Virus record (IMG/VR): IMGVR_UViG_3300006880_000027
Location: 1-45,683 of that record
DNA: 45,683 bases
DNA from: a virus
Reading direction: 5' to 3' (one strand)
Part shown: piece after piece, positions 1 to 7,667 of the stretch
Layout of the letters: each line of letters begins with the position of its first letter
How positions within the stretch are numbered: position 1 is the first letter of the stretch
Notes under the pieces: model-generated
The model's input: the letters and a program-made list of their open reading frames with translations, nothing else
Told to the model about the DNA's origin: nothing
Databases searched by the model: none
Made by a program: the position numbers and the translations under genes

Positions 1-222
1 CTGAGAGAACCGCGGCCACGCCGCTCGGATCTGAGACTTCAGGGGGCGGCTCCCGGTTCCCGCGGGCGGCTCGTCGATGAGGAACACAACCCGGACGTCC
101 GTCTTCTGGATCTTGCACTCATCGCCGACCACACGCCAAAACCAACTCCACATTCCGTCGCTGGGTTCACTCACCATTGTCACGAGAAGAGGTGCATCGA
201 TCCTTCCTACCGCTTTGCTCAC
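1..222 (-). CDS. Partial hypothetical protein (3' end beyond window)
   Basis: An open frame runs from a GTG at 222 off the left edge (74 codons visible). The start is supported by GGAGG followed by AAAC and then GTG. The visible protein begins VSKAVGRIDAPLLVTMVSEP and has a hydrophobic strand followed by an acidic Pro-rich turn (VVFLIDEPPAG). I recognise no family. It follows the EndoVII-deoxyribosyltransferase gene after only 15 bases, so it is probably the next gene of the same transcript. Confidence 0.6.
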   Translation of the reverse strand, partial: MSKAVGRIDAPLLVTMVSEPSDGMWSWFWRVVGDECKIQKTDVRVVFLIDEPPAGTGSRPLKSQIRAAWPRFSQ

Positions 223-237
223 GTTTCCTCCCAGTGG

Positions 238-1056
238 CTATGAACTCCCTTCCGGGAGGTGGTCGTAAGGTGTGGGCGGGGGCCCCGTATTCACAGGAGC
301 GACCGGCGCCAGTTCTTTGAGTGCGATCAGTAGCTCGGTCTCGGTCTTGCATACACGGTCCACGAATCTGGTCATTACATCGTACCGGTCCGGTTCAGCT
401 CCGTCGAGGAACAGGATCGTAGACTTTTTCCTCCCGGCCGCGTATCCCAGTTCGAGCATCGCCGACTTTCCCGCGGGCATCGCCAACACGACTACATCAG
501 CCATGTCGAGGTAGCTGCGGTCGAACAAAAAGGTATTCCTGACAGACCGGCCGTTCAGAGCTTCCGCGTAGGTCCGCCCTCGTCGACGTTCGTACTCCTG
601 AAGATTCACATCGGCCATCTCACCGGGCGTGAACCACTCATCCATGACATCATACCCCTGCGCTCTGAGTAGGTTGCCGATGTCAGGGATACGCTGATTC
701 TTCAGCGCACCGATGAGGTAGATGAATGTTTTCTCAAGGTCCCGGTCGAGGTAAGCCATCAGCCGACGTAGCGTGGCCGGATTGTCCTTCAACTGCCCGA
801 GGCCCATGTTACACGCCGGGCAGAGCAGCCCCCGAATCCGTCCCGTCGCATGGTCGTGGTCAAGATGCGCTGATTTGGTGATAGGTTTGAGGCAGCCAGC
901 GCATGAGTTTTGTTGACGAGCAAGTTGCCGCTCAACGTCCTGTGCTGTCCAGCCATGACGGTATTTACGAACCGCCGCCGTGTTCCTCTCCGGATGACGC
1001 GCTCGATATTTCGTCTGTCGGGTGCGGTCCTTTTCCCGTTTCTCTTCAGGAGTCAC
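238..1056 (-). CDS. EndoVII-type HNH endonuclease fused to nucleoside deoxyribosyltransferase-like domain
   Basis: Two domains are visible in 272 residues. Residues about 50-92 form a recombination endonuclease VII-type HNH fold: Cys52/Cys55, the HLDHDH motif at 64-69 and Cys79/Cys82 followed by Asn83. Residues about 109-250 look like the nucleoside 2-deoxyribosyltransferase superfamily: a start resembling YLAGP (FIYLIGAL), then DVVVLAMP and LELGYAAG with Glu202 as the likely catalytic acid. Known members exchange bases on deoxynucleosides or hydrolyse the N-glycosidic bond. The GTG start overlaps the ThyX stop (GTGA) and has GGAG upstream, so the gene is translationally coupled to thyX. A pyrimidine salvage role is inferred. 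The nuclease half could be a captured homing-type domain. Confidence 0.8.
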   Translation of the reverse strand: MTPEEKREKDRTRQTKYRARHPERNTAAVRKYRHGWTAQDVERQLARQQNSCAGCLKPITKSAHLDHDHATGRIRGLLCPACNMGLGQLKDNPATLRRLMAYLDRDLEKTFIYLIGALKNQRIPDIGNLLRAQGYDVMDEWFTPGEMADVNLQEYERRRGRTYAEALNGRSVRNTFLFDRSYLDMADVVVLAMPAGKSAMLELGYAAGRKKSTILFLDGAEPDRYDVMTRFVDRVCKTETELLIALKELAPVAPVNTGPPPTPYDHLPEGSS

Positions 1057-1751
1057 GCGAGGTCTCCGAACATGTGGGGGGCTTCCTTGACGAGAACGTC
1101 GAGCACTGCCGCAGCAAGATCCCTGATCTCTCGGTCAGCGTGGGGTGAGTTTCTCTTCTGGATGAACTCTCGCCACGTCCGGGCGTTGCCCGTGACCATG
1201 ATCTTCGTCTCGGTGCTCTCCAGAAGGAAAGCCCGAGCCATCCCTCGCAGGCGCTTCGTCTCGGTAGTGGACGAGTCCTCGGACGTCTCGGACAACAACT
1301 CCATCACAGATCGGTAGTTTTCCCGAGCCTGCTCCGCGAGGGACTCAAGCAGTGACGTTAGGCCCGTCCCCTCCAGTTCGGGGGGTGTGACCGTCTTCGA
1401 GTCCGAGTGGTCGACGTACCGCTGCGACAGCTGGCTGAAGCTGAAGTGCCGGTGCCTCACCAGCTCGTGCGTCAGAGAGCGGGAGACACCGGTGAAGATG
1501 AAGCTGTAGACGGCGTGCTCCAGCACCGAGAAGTGCTGCTGCCCGATGATGTTCGCGAGGTACTGGGCGTTGGTCTTGCGGCCCTTCCCGAAGCTCATGT
1601 AGCAGAGGCGCCCGCCGATCTCGGCCAGAGTCTCCCCATCCGAGGGTGGCTCGACCATGTACTGTGCGCCGTCGGGCAGCGCTTCGTCCCGGGCGAACCT
1701 TGAGAACTCACTCCACTCTAGGCGGGGCTTCCCCACGAGGTAGATGTTCAT
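1053..1751 (-). CDS. thyX: Flavin-dependent thymidylate synthase ThyX
   Basis: The protein has 232 residues and begins MNIYLVGKPRLEW. ThyX methylates dUMP to dTMP using FAD, NADPH and methylene-tetrahydrofolate. The family signature RHRxxSxxxxSxR is present as RHRHFSFSQLSQR, preceded by ELV as usual. The length fits the family (about 220-250). I chose the ATG at 1751 because the frame upstream of it has Ser/Thr/Arg-rich, non-protein-like composition and GAGGG lies upstream. The downstream gene overlaps by GTGA. The start lies inside the 3' end of an HNH gene, which extends to 1708 in another frame. Confidence 0.95.
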   Translation of the reverse strand: MNIYLVGKPRLEWSEFSRFARDEALPDGAQYMVEPPSDGETLAEIGGRLCYMSFGKGRKTNAQYLANIIGQQHFSVLEHAVYSFIFTGVSRSLTHELVRHRHFSFSQLSQRYVDHSDSKTVTPPELEGTGLTSLLESLAEQARENYRSVMELLSETSEDSSTTETKRLRGMARAFLLESTETKIMVTGNARTWREFIQKRNSPHADREIRDLAAAVLDVLVKEAPHMFGDLA

Positions 1752-2337
1752 AGTAGCTCTTGTCCCTCTTCTCAGTGCGTGCGCTGCGGTGGAGGCGGCC
1801 TCCCTCGCCGGGGGCTGAGTGAAGCCACCAGAGGAAGCGGAGTGTGATGACGAACTGCCACTTGCTCCGCACCCATACGAGGACATCCTCGTCCGTGAAC
1901 TCGTTCGCCCCGCGCTTGCGGTTGCAGGCGGGGCACAGGGGGCGGTAGTGGCCGTCGTTCTCACCCGGGTGGATGTGGTCGAGCTGGAGACGCCGACCAC
2001 TCCGGCGTCCCCCGAGGTGCTTGAACCACGGGCCCTTCAACCAGTAGCGGTGAAGCTCGTAGTTGGGGAGGCCGCAGATGTCACACCGGGTCTCGGGGTG
2101 GTTGAGCACCCCGGCCCAGTAGACAGCGTGCTCGTGGGACAGCCCTCGGTGGGACTTGAGCTGTCGGATCAGACCTTGAAGGCTCTTACGAGCCCTCGCC
2201 TGCTGGTCCTTCCGCTTCTCCGCGTTCCGCGAGATCCACGCCGTGTTCCTCGCCTTGTCGCACGCTCGGCACCGGTACACCTTGTGCCGGAGGTTCCCCT
2301 CCGAGATGTCCGTCGACCCGCATCGACATGTCGTCAC
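1708..2337 (-). CDS. HNH endonuclease with N-terminal zinc ribbon
   Basis: About 209 residues. An N-terminal zinc ribbon has CxC and CxxC pairs (CRC...CRAC). An HNH core follows: CDIC, then LDHIHP and LCPACNRKRG. Such proteins are usually freestanding homing-type or phage recombination nucleases. Two starts are possible: GTG at 2343, which directly abuts the Shine-Dalgarno, and GTG at 2337, with GGAGG spaced six bases. I prefer 2337. The gene overlaps the 3' end of the upstream gene by about 150 bases and the thyX start by 44 bases, which suggests insertion between two formerly adjacent genes. Confidence 0.8.
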   Translation of the reverse strand: MTTCRCGSTDISEGNLRHKVYRCRACDKARNTAWISRNAEKRKDQQARARKSLQGLIRQLKSHRGLSHEHAVYWAGVLNHPETRCDICGLPNYELHRYWLKGPWFKHLGGRRSGRRLQLDHIHPGENDGHYRPLCPACNRKRGANEFTDEDVLVWVRSKWQFVITLRFLWWLHSAPGEGGRLHRSARTEKRDKSYYEHLPRGEAPPRVE

Positions 2338-2950
2338 TGACACCCTCCTTGAGCTTCGCAGCCGCGGCCTCCGCCATCTCGGGCGGGAGACCGAAGGCCG
2401 TAAGCGCTTCGGCCAGACTCCTGACGACGTGATCGAGTGCGATCTGGACAGCGTACCCCTTCATCTCGCGGACGTCGTCCTCGGGGATCGGGAACTCCAA
2501 CCCGTCGAGAGTGATGACGTTGCGCGTGAAGTCGAAGCTCTCCACCTTCCGGAAGTCCGGCAAGCGAGGGGCCATCGGGGGCATGAACGCGCCACCCCGC
2601 AAGGGAGTCCGGGACTGGAACTCCCTCGACATCCGCTGTTCGCGGTTGTCCGCGGCCAGTGGGGAGATAGGAGCGCCCGCTGCCGCCGCTTCCTCGAACG
2701 AGGCGTAGTCCGCGGGTGCGTCGGGGTCCTTCTCGATGAGGCCCAGATCGCGAGCCGCAGCATCACGCCGGGCCTGCTCCTCCGGAGACAGAGGTGGCGG
2801 GTCCATGGCGGCGGAGCGGACCGACGGTCCGGTGCCGAGTGTGACCGGCCCGGACCGACGCATGTGTCCCCGCTCCATGTTCTCCTGCTTCACCCGGGCA
2901 GCCAACCGAGTGATGGCATTGTCCTTTTCGTAGCCGGGCTCAGCAGACAC
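2186..2950 (-). CDS. Hypothetical protein, C-terminus overlapped by HNH gene
   Basis: 254 residues from a GTG start at 2950 with GGAGG four bases upstream. The protein is charged, with a Pro-rich middle and a helical segment (residues about 165-205). No family is recognised. The last 50 residues (Gly/Glu/Pro-rich) lie entirely within the overlap with the HNH gene and look unlike a conserved domain, so the original C-terminus was probably shorter or different. It directly follows the candidate ssDNA-binding gene with a 9-base gap and is probably cotranscribed with it. Confidence 0.65.
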   Translation of the reverse strand: MSAEPGYEKDNAITRLAARVKQENMERGHMRRSGPVTLGTGPSVRSAAMDPPPLSPEEQARRDAAARDLGLIEKDPDAPADYASFEEAAAAGAPISPLAADNREQRMSREFQSRTPLRGGAFMPPMAPRLPDFRKVESFDFTRNVITLDGLEFPIPEDDVREMKGYAVQIALDHVVRSLAEALTAFGLPPEMAEAAAAKLKEGVSDDMSMRVDGHLGGEPPAQGVPVPSVRQGEEHGVDLAERGEAEGPAGEGS

Positions 2951-2959
2951 GGCCCCTCC

Positions 2960-3556
2960 TTAGACCGTCGGCGCGTCGGGGAGGTAGGACTCCACGTTCG
3001 TGCGGCGGTCGTGCTTGGCGCCCTCGCCAGCGTTCGGCGAGTCGCACAGGTTGACCATGACGCTCTTGCCGACGATCGGCACGTTGACGCCCGGCTGGCC
3101 CTTCGGGGGGAACATCAGCTGGAGCACGGAGGCCTTGAGGCCGCCGGTCTTCGAGGCGTAGCCCGTGGCCGAGAACAGCGTCGACAGCGCGTTGATCGAG
3201 TTGTCGTTCATGAACGTGTGCTTCTTCTTCTCGTCCTCGGTCGCCGTCCCGGCCATGACGCGCGGGTTCAGCGAGTGGCGGGACCAGAGGCGCTGGTGCT
3301 CGTTCGGGAAGCCCGCACGGACCTTCAGCTGCACGACGGCGACGATGAGGCCGTCCTTCGTGCCCTCACGCCACGTACCCTCGATGACCGCGGCCTCGGT
3401 CCAGCGTGAACGGACGTTGCCCTTCTTGTCGGTCGAGGACGTCGCGTCGGCAGGCACCTTCAGCGGGGCGCCCTGCGACATCGCAGCCGCGGCCGCCTTC
3501 TGCGCGCCGTCGGAGATGTCGAAGAAATCGGGGGTAGGGATGTTCGCGTCAGCCAT
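2960..3556 (-). CDS. Candidate single-stranded DNA-binding protein of the Sak4 module
   Basis: 198 residues, MADANIPTPDFFDIS at the start, overlapping the Sak4-like ATPase gene by 8 bases. The centre is beta-rich (TWREGTKDGLIVAVVQLKV, then ASVLQLMFPPKGQ), as in OB-fold proteins, and the tail is acidic/charged. In many phages a DUF669-like or SSB-like gene follows a Sak4-type ATPase. That context, rather than a diagnostic motif, is the reason for the call. A role in coating ssDNA for annealing and replication is inferred. Confidence 0.55.
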   Translation of the reverse strand: MADANIPTPDFFDISDGAQKAAAAAMSQGAPLKVPADATSSTDKKGNVRSRWTEAAVIEGTWREGTKDGLIVAVVQLKVRAGFPNEHQRLWSRHSLNPRVMAGTATEDEKKKHTFMNDNSINALSTLFSATGYASKTGGLKASVLQLMFPPKGQPGVNVPIVGKSVMVNLCDSPNAGEGAKHDRRTNVESYLPDAPTV

Positions 3557-4400
3557 TGTTGTTCTCCTTCGGTTGGTTGTTGCGCTGGGCGTTCACGTAC
3601 GGCACGTACTTGTCGGTCCAGTAGGACGAGGGGTTCCTATCGAGGAACACCTTCGCGAGGGGATTCGCCGCGACCTCGTCCGAGGTGCGGATCTTGCTGA
3701 TGAACTTGCCGTCGCCTTCGGTGATGGCGACCACCACCTCTTCCGGGGCATCGTTGCCGGGGACGAGCACCGTCTCCCGGATCACCCGGATGACTGTGCT
3801 GAACTGACCCGGCAGGTACTCCGTCATCGCACGGCCCGGGTGAGCCGGACCGCCGACTGCCTGCACGCCCTCGATGAGCTTCACGTCCTCGTGCATCACG
3901 AAGATGATGTGGAAGTCACGCTGTCGGGTGAAGATCATGTCGAGGTAGCCGCGCGAGAGTGCGTCGATCGCCTGATAGTCGCCGCGGTTCGGGATCGCCT
4001 GACCACCGTTGTGGGGGTCGCCGATCACGTAGTGCTTTTCGCGATCCATCGACTGGGAGTTGGCCGCGTAGCTGATCGTGTCGAGCGCCACCTTTGTGTA
4101 GGTGTCGACAACAATCGTGCCGATCTCCGGGTCGATCGCCTTCCAGTCCATCATCGTGAACTGCTGGAAGTTGACCATCGGGTTGTCCCCCTCGGGGATG
4201 ACCGGGATGACGCGACCGCGCTTGTCTGGGCTGATCGACGGCAGCTGCTCCGAGTTGAGGTCGGCTGCGTAGTAGACGATCTTGCCCCAGTCGGCGGGGA
4301 CGGACAGCGCGAGCCGGGACTTCCCGGTGCCTGCGCGGCCATAGATGCAGATCCGTTCCTTGGGGACCGGGGGTGCCTGCTTGAGAACTCTGAGTCCCAT
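3549..4400 (-). CDS. Sak4-like RecA-fold ATPase (single-strand annealing recombinase)
   Basis: 283 residues. Walker A is GRAGTGKS at residues 21-28, and a Walker B strand, GTIVVDT, ends at residue 100. Further on are FHIIFVMHEDVK and AMTEYLPGQ, as in phage AAA/Sak4-type NTPases, which promote ssDNA annealing with a partner SSB. The ATG at 4400 has GGAG at good spacing. The gene has its own promoter at 4431-4459, inside the end of the primase gene, and leads a cotranscribed set continuing into the SSB-like gene. The C-terminus is Asn/Gln/Lys-rich. Confidence 0.8.
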   Translation of the reverse strand: MGLRVLKQAPPVPKERICIYGRAGTGKSRLALSVPADWGKIVYYAADLNSEQLPSISPDKRGRVIPVIPEGDNPMVNFQQFTMMDWKAIDPEIGTIVVDTYTKVALDTISYAANSQSMDREKHYVIGDPHNGGQAIPNRGDYQAIDALSRGYLDMIFTRQRDFHIIFVMHEDVKLIEGVQAVGGPAHPGRAMTEYLPGQFSTVIRVIRETVLVPGNDAPEEVVVAITEGDGKFISKIRTSDEVAANPLAKVFLDRNPSSYWTDKYVPYVNAQRNNQPKENNNG

Positions 4401-4430
4401 CGGGGCTCCTTTGGTGAGGTGTGGACTACA

Positions 4431-4459
4431 ACCCTACACTGTTTCGCGGCTGATGTCAA
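4431..4459 (-). promoter_or_regulatory. Sigma70-type promoter, copy 1 (for Sak4-like operon)
   Basis: On the minus strand the -35 box TTGACA (4454-4459) and the -10 box TAGGGT (4431-4436) are separated by exactly 17 bases. It matches the promoter at 17,968-17,996 beyond the two boxes: both begin TTGACATC and both end GTGTAGGGT, one base, GTAGTCC. The predicted start lies about 25 bases before the Shine-Dalgarno/ATG of the ATPase gene. The promoter overlaps the last codons of the primase gene. Confidence 0.8.
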
Positions 4460-5468
4460 GGGGACCGTAGACCTGCTCGACGATTCTTTCGATCTCGGTT
4501 GGTGGGAGAGCCTTCTCATCCCCGAGGATCCGGTTGGCGTACGAGATGGCTGCCCTCGCCTGCGTGCGGTCGATGCCGCATTCGGCGAGCTTGGTGACCG
4601 TGTGCCACATCGTCTCATGGCGGCCCGGGTCCTCCTTGCCCTGTGTCAGATACTCCTGTGCCTTCCGTGTCAACCTATTGTACACAGTTTGCCAAGGCGT
4701 CCCCGGCGGCAGCTCCCCGGGCTCGGGCTCGTTGAAGGTCGTCTCTGGGACACCCTCCACAAGGGTGTTCGCGAGGAAGTCGTACGGCTCGGTCGGCCCG
4801 GACACGATCGCGGTCACCCGGCCGGTCTTCTGGTTCACGGTCCCCGGCATCCGCATGACGCGAGGGAGGTCCGCGACACTCGTGTCGATCCGGCAGCCCT
4901 TGTGTGTCCCGACGTGCTCAGCCAGCTTCTTCAGCCAGTAGCCCATCGCCTTCCGGGCCGTCTTCCTCGTGCAGACACCGAACGGCCGGGGAAGGGGGGT
5001 GCCATCCATGCGAGCACTGATGCCGATGAAGCGCCCCTCCTGCTGACGGTCATCGAGGACGATGTCCCCCAGCCGAATCCACGCCTGCATCCCTCGGCCG
5101 CTGTCCACGATGATCGGTGGTCGCCGCTTGAAGTCGATGTTGTGCCATCTCCCCAGCCAGAGCAGCGCCTCGGCGAGGGCAGACGCCGGGTCACACTCCT
5201 CCTCGACCGGGTCAGCGTCGATGAGGAAGTAGGACCAGTGGGTCACGTCGGCCGTGCTGTGCCGGGTGCCCACCGTGCTCTTCGTGGGGTTCATGGCGAC
5301 GTAGACGTTCATGTCCACGGCGCTGTCAACGAATCGTTGCATCTCCCCCGGTGTTCGAGCGAAGTCCCCAATCTTCCGATTCCCCATCTTTGCGAACATC
5401 CGCACCACATGGGAGGGCGTTGGGTGGGGCAGTAGGTCCCACAGCTGCGTGATGGTCGGAGAGGTCAT
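4434..5468 (-). CDS. Archaeo-eukaryotic-type DNA primase
   Basis: 344 residues. Motifs of the AEP superfamily are visible: the acidic pair in YFLIDADP (Asp84, Asp86), the SGRG motif at 123-126 after PPIIVDS, and the third acid in CRIDTSVADLPRVMRMPGT (Asp195, Arg203, Arg206). A helical PriCT-like tail (residues about 275-335) ends with EIERIVEQVYG. It would make primers for replication together with the RepA-like helicase. The ATG at 5468 has a modest GGAAG upstream. The Sak4 operon promoter overlaps its end. Confidence 0.8.
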   Translation of the reverse strand: MTSPTITQLWDLLPHPTPSHVVRMFAKMGNRKIGDFARTPGEMQRFVDSAVDMNVYVAMNPTKSTVGTRHSTADVTHWSYFLIDADPVEEECDPASALAEALLWLGRWHNIDFKRRPPIIVDSGRGMQAWIRLGDIVLDDRQQEGRFIGISARMDGTPLPRPFGVCTRKTARKAMGYWLKKLAEHVGTHKGCRIDTSVADLPRVMRMPGTVNQKTGRVTAIVSGPTEPYDFLANTLVEGVPETTFNEPEPGELPPGTPWQTVYNRLTRKAQEYLTQGKEDPGRHETMWHTVTKLAECGIDRTQARAAISYANRILGDEKALPPTEIERIVEQVYGPLDISRETV

Positions 5469-5652
5469 CGATCTTCCATTCGTTGAAGAGGTCCATCTTG
5501 CCCGGCTTTCTCAAGGGGACAGGAGGGGGAGCTAGCTCGCAGAACCATTCAAGGAGCTGGTACGTCCAGTACCGCCTGAGCCGGTGGTAGACTGCGGGCC
5601 GTGTGACCCCCAGCCACCACAGGAACAGACGCAGCCTAACGGTGAAAATCAC
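5326..5652 (-). CDS. Doubtful small ORF between nuclease operon and primase
   Basis: A GTG-started frame of 108 codons begins VIFTVRLRLFLWWLGVTRP and fills an otherwise empty 168-base gap before the primase gene. The first 60 residues look protein-like (aromatic and basic), but the last 47 lie in the overlap with the primase start and look like out-of-frame sequence. The ribosome-binding site is weak. It may be a real short gene, a leader or chance. Confidence 0.3.
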   Translation of the reverse strand: MIFTVRLRLFLWWLGVTRPAVYHRLRRYWTYQLLEWFCELAPPPVPLRKPGKMDLFNEWKIDDLSDHHAAVGPTAPPNALPCGADVRKDGESEDWGLRSNTGGDATIR

Positions 5653-5854
5653 CCGACAGCTCCCGGCTGATCCGCTTGCGCGCGGCGCCCCGGGTCGTGA
5701 ACTTGCGGGTCGCGCCGTCCGGCGAGCGAAGCCACTGGTTGGTCTTGTTGTCGTAGATCTCGAACACGTTGACCGGGCCCTCCATGATCGTGTAGTGGGC
5801 GGTGGTGGCGGTCGGGTCGATCGTGGTCACGGTGTTGCTGATGGTGGTCTTCAC
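5636..5854 (-). CDS. Small hypothetical protein
   Basis: 72 residues from a GTG at 5854 with a strong AAGGAGA six bases upstream, overlapping the nuclease gene stop. The N-terminal half is Thr-rich, and the C-terminal half has YDNKTNQWLRSPDGATRKF, followed by a basic helix (RGAARKRISREL). The second part could bind nucleic acid, but I recognise no family. Confidence 0.7.
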   Translation of the reverse strand: MKTTISNTVTTIDPTATTAHYTIMEGPVNVFEIYDNKTNQWLRSPDGATRKFTTRGAARKRISRELSGDFHR

Positions 5855-6849
5855 TCTGCATCTCCTTCTGGTGGTGCGTAGGTGTCCTCGCGGGGCCCGA
5901 AGTAACGGGGGTCGTCGAGTTCGATCTCCCCGGTCAGCACGCGGTAGTAGTCGTCGGGAGAGTTGCCGAACTGGCCACCGTTCATCGTCTCGTTGGGCGC
6001 CGGGATCCGTCCCTCGTTGAGCCACAGCAGCTGAGTCCGCCGCATGTTATTGGCGTGGTACCGGATGCTGTCCATGACGTGCTCGTGCAGTGGGCTCTCC
6101 AGATCGATCGACATCGGCAGCTGGCAGAACATCTCGTTCAGCTGCTTGACCTCCCCGAGAGGGTTGTTCTTCGTCACCTTCGTCCGGTACTTGAGCTTCC
6201 GGATGAGGTTGAACTGGGTGCCCCCGACCTTGTACTGCGGGTACTTCTCGTGCTCGGCTTCCGCGTAGAGGTGCTCGTGGTAGCTGCGCTTGGCGAGGTC
6301 CGTGAAGACCCCGAAGTGTGTGCCCGCCGCCAGCGCCTTGTGCTGCTTGTGCCACAGCGTGCCGTACTCGACAGCCATCCTGTCCGGGCGCCCTCGCGCG
6401 CGCAGTCCATTCCCGAGGTTGAACTCGAAGGGTGTCTCGACTTCGAGGCAGTGGATGTGCTGGTCACCATCCTCCTCCACGTCGGGCGTGAGCGTGTCCT
6501 TCCACTGGACGAGTGCCTCCGTCAGGTCGTCGAGCTGCTTGAGGACCTTCTCCCCCACGACGAGGTCAACCGGGTCCGTGGTCTCTGCCATCTTCAGGAC
6601 CCAGAGATAGCGCTGCCGTTCGATCGCCCCGACCATGGTCGCGGGACCACCGAAGTGGTCAGTGCCATATCCGGTGTAGTAGTCCTCGAAGATCCGGTGG
6701 ATCAGCTTGCCGAAGCTGAGGGGCTGAGCCTCGTGGATCGGGACCTTGTTCATGACCCAGCAGGCCCACCAGCGGAATGGGCAGCGCATCCACGACTGGA
6801 CCTCGGAGACGTTGAATGTGGCGTCGATGCCGTTGTCGGCGAGGATCAT
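5851..6849 (-). CDS. PD-(D/E)XK superfamily nuclease (Cas4/RecB-like)
   Basis: 332 residues. The N-terminal part has SEVQSWMRCPFRWWACWV and then SFGKLIHRIFEDYY (motif I His51). An acidic strand, CLEVETPFEF, is followed by ARGRPDRM (Asp156) and KQHKA (Lys171), as in the PDDEXK_1/RecB-like exonuclease fold. The Cys set that holds the Fe-S cluster in Cas4 is not evident. A role in end resection for the Sak4 annealing pathway is inferred from the neighbours. The ATG at 6849 overlaps the RNA ligase stop by four bases. Confidence 0.75.
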   Translation of the reverse strand: MILADNGIDATFNVSEVQSWMRCPFRWWACWVMNKVPIHEAQPLSFGKLIHRIFEDYYTGYGTDHFGGPATMVGAIERQRYLWVLKMAETTDPVDLVVGEKVLKQLDDLTEALVQWKDTLTPDVEEDGDQHIHCLEVETPFEFNLGNGLRARGRPDRMAVEYGTLWHKQHKALAAGTHFGVFTDLAKRSYHEHLYAEAEHEKYPQYKVGGTQFNLIRKLKYRTKVTKNNPLGEVKQLNEMFCQLPMSIDLESPLHEHVMDSIRYHANNMRRTQLLWLNEGRIPAPNETMNGGQFGNSPDDYYRVLTGEIELDDPRYFGPREDTYAPPEGDAE

Positions 6850-7667
6850 TTCTTACCCTTCCACTCCTCATCCTTCTTGACCGTCGCCTTGAACATCAGA
6901 TCCCCGGCCGTGTGGTAGACGATTATGCCCTCGGGGTGCTTGAAGCCGGGAGCAGCGACGGAGCCATTCCGCTTCAGCCATTCGAGGATGAAGTTCGGGG
7001 CGAAGCGAGGGCGGGGGTTGAACGGCAGGACCTTCAGCAGCTCGGCCCGGACGATCTCGCTCATGTTCTCCCCACCGAAGACCTCGACGATTCGGTCGGC
7101 CAGCGTCTGGACCTCCATCTGGGCGGCTTCCAACTCCGGCCACACTGGGTCGTGGACCTCGGAGACCTTGAACCACTCGCCCTTGTCGTTCTTGTAACCG
7201 AGGTTCCCGGTCCACGGCCCCCGGTACAGAACCGGGACGACGTCGATGGAGACGCCGTTGGCCTTGATCTCGGCCAGCGAGGCGTCGAGCCGGTCCTCCT
7301 TGCCCTCCTCACGCACAATCCAGCGGGTCGTGTTGAAGAGGGAGAAGCGCTTGACGTCGAGGCCGTAGTTGCGCTGGATGCCCTTGCCCCACCACTCGCC
7401 GAAGTGGGTGCCCTCGCCGAGGGCGTAGATCAGGGCAGCCCGGTTCTCCTCGACCCACTTGGCGAAGCCGAACTGATCGTCCTCTACGGTGAGGAAACGG
7501 TTGCGGCTCTGGGCGCGGACGCTCCAGACGAGGGGGAGCTGCTCCCCCGCCGGGTCGTACACACGCTCGATCACGATCGCCGCATTGGTCCCGTCGATCT
7601 TCTCGGTGATGACGATCTCCCGGTTGAGCCGGGGGATCTTCGGGAACTCCTTGAATCCGTCACTCAT
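6846..7667 (-). CDS. RNA ligase, Rnl2-like nucleotidyltransferase
   Basis: 273 residues from the ATG at 7667 (GGAG upstream, 8-base overlap with the preceding gene). The nucleotidyltransferase motifs are in order: motif I EKIDGTNA with the adenylated Lys23, motif III-like FGEWWGKGIQR, motif IV-like PEGIIVYH and motif V FKATVKK near the end. The family seals RNA nicks, often repairing tRNA cut by host defence. No polynucleotide kinase was recognised here, although a metallophosphoesterase lies at 16,961. A DNA-ligase role is less likely, given the length and sequence. Confidence 0.82.
   Translation of the reverse strand: MSDGFKEFPKIPRLNREIVITEKIDGTNAAIVIERVYDPAGEQLPLVWSVRAQSRNRFLTVEDDQFGFAKWVEENRAALIYALGEGTHFGEWWGKGIQRNYGLDVKRFSLFNTTRWIVREEGKEDRLDASLAEIKANGVSIDVVPVLYRGPWTGNLGYKNDKGEWFKVSEVHDPVWPELEAAQMEVQTLADRIVEVFGGENMSEIVRAELLKVLPFNPRPRFAPNFILEWLKRNGSVAAPGFKHPEGIIVYHTAGDLMFKATVKKDEEWKGKK

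Noticed and set aside
3165-5435. 756-codon open frame on the plus strand
   Set aside because: It is antisense to the primase and Sak4-like genes, whose motifs are clear; the plus frame has no recognisable domain.
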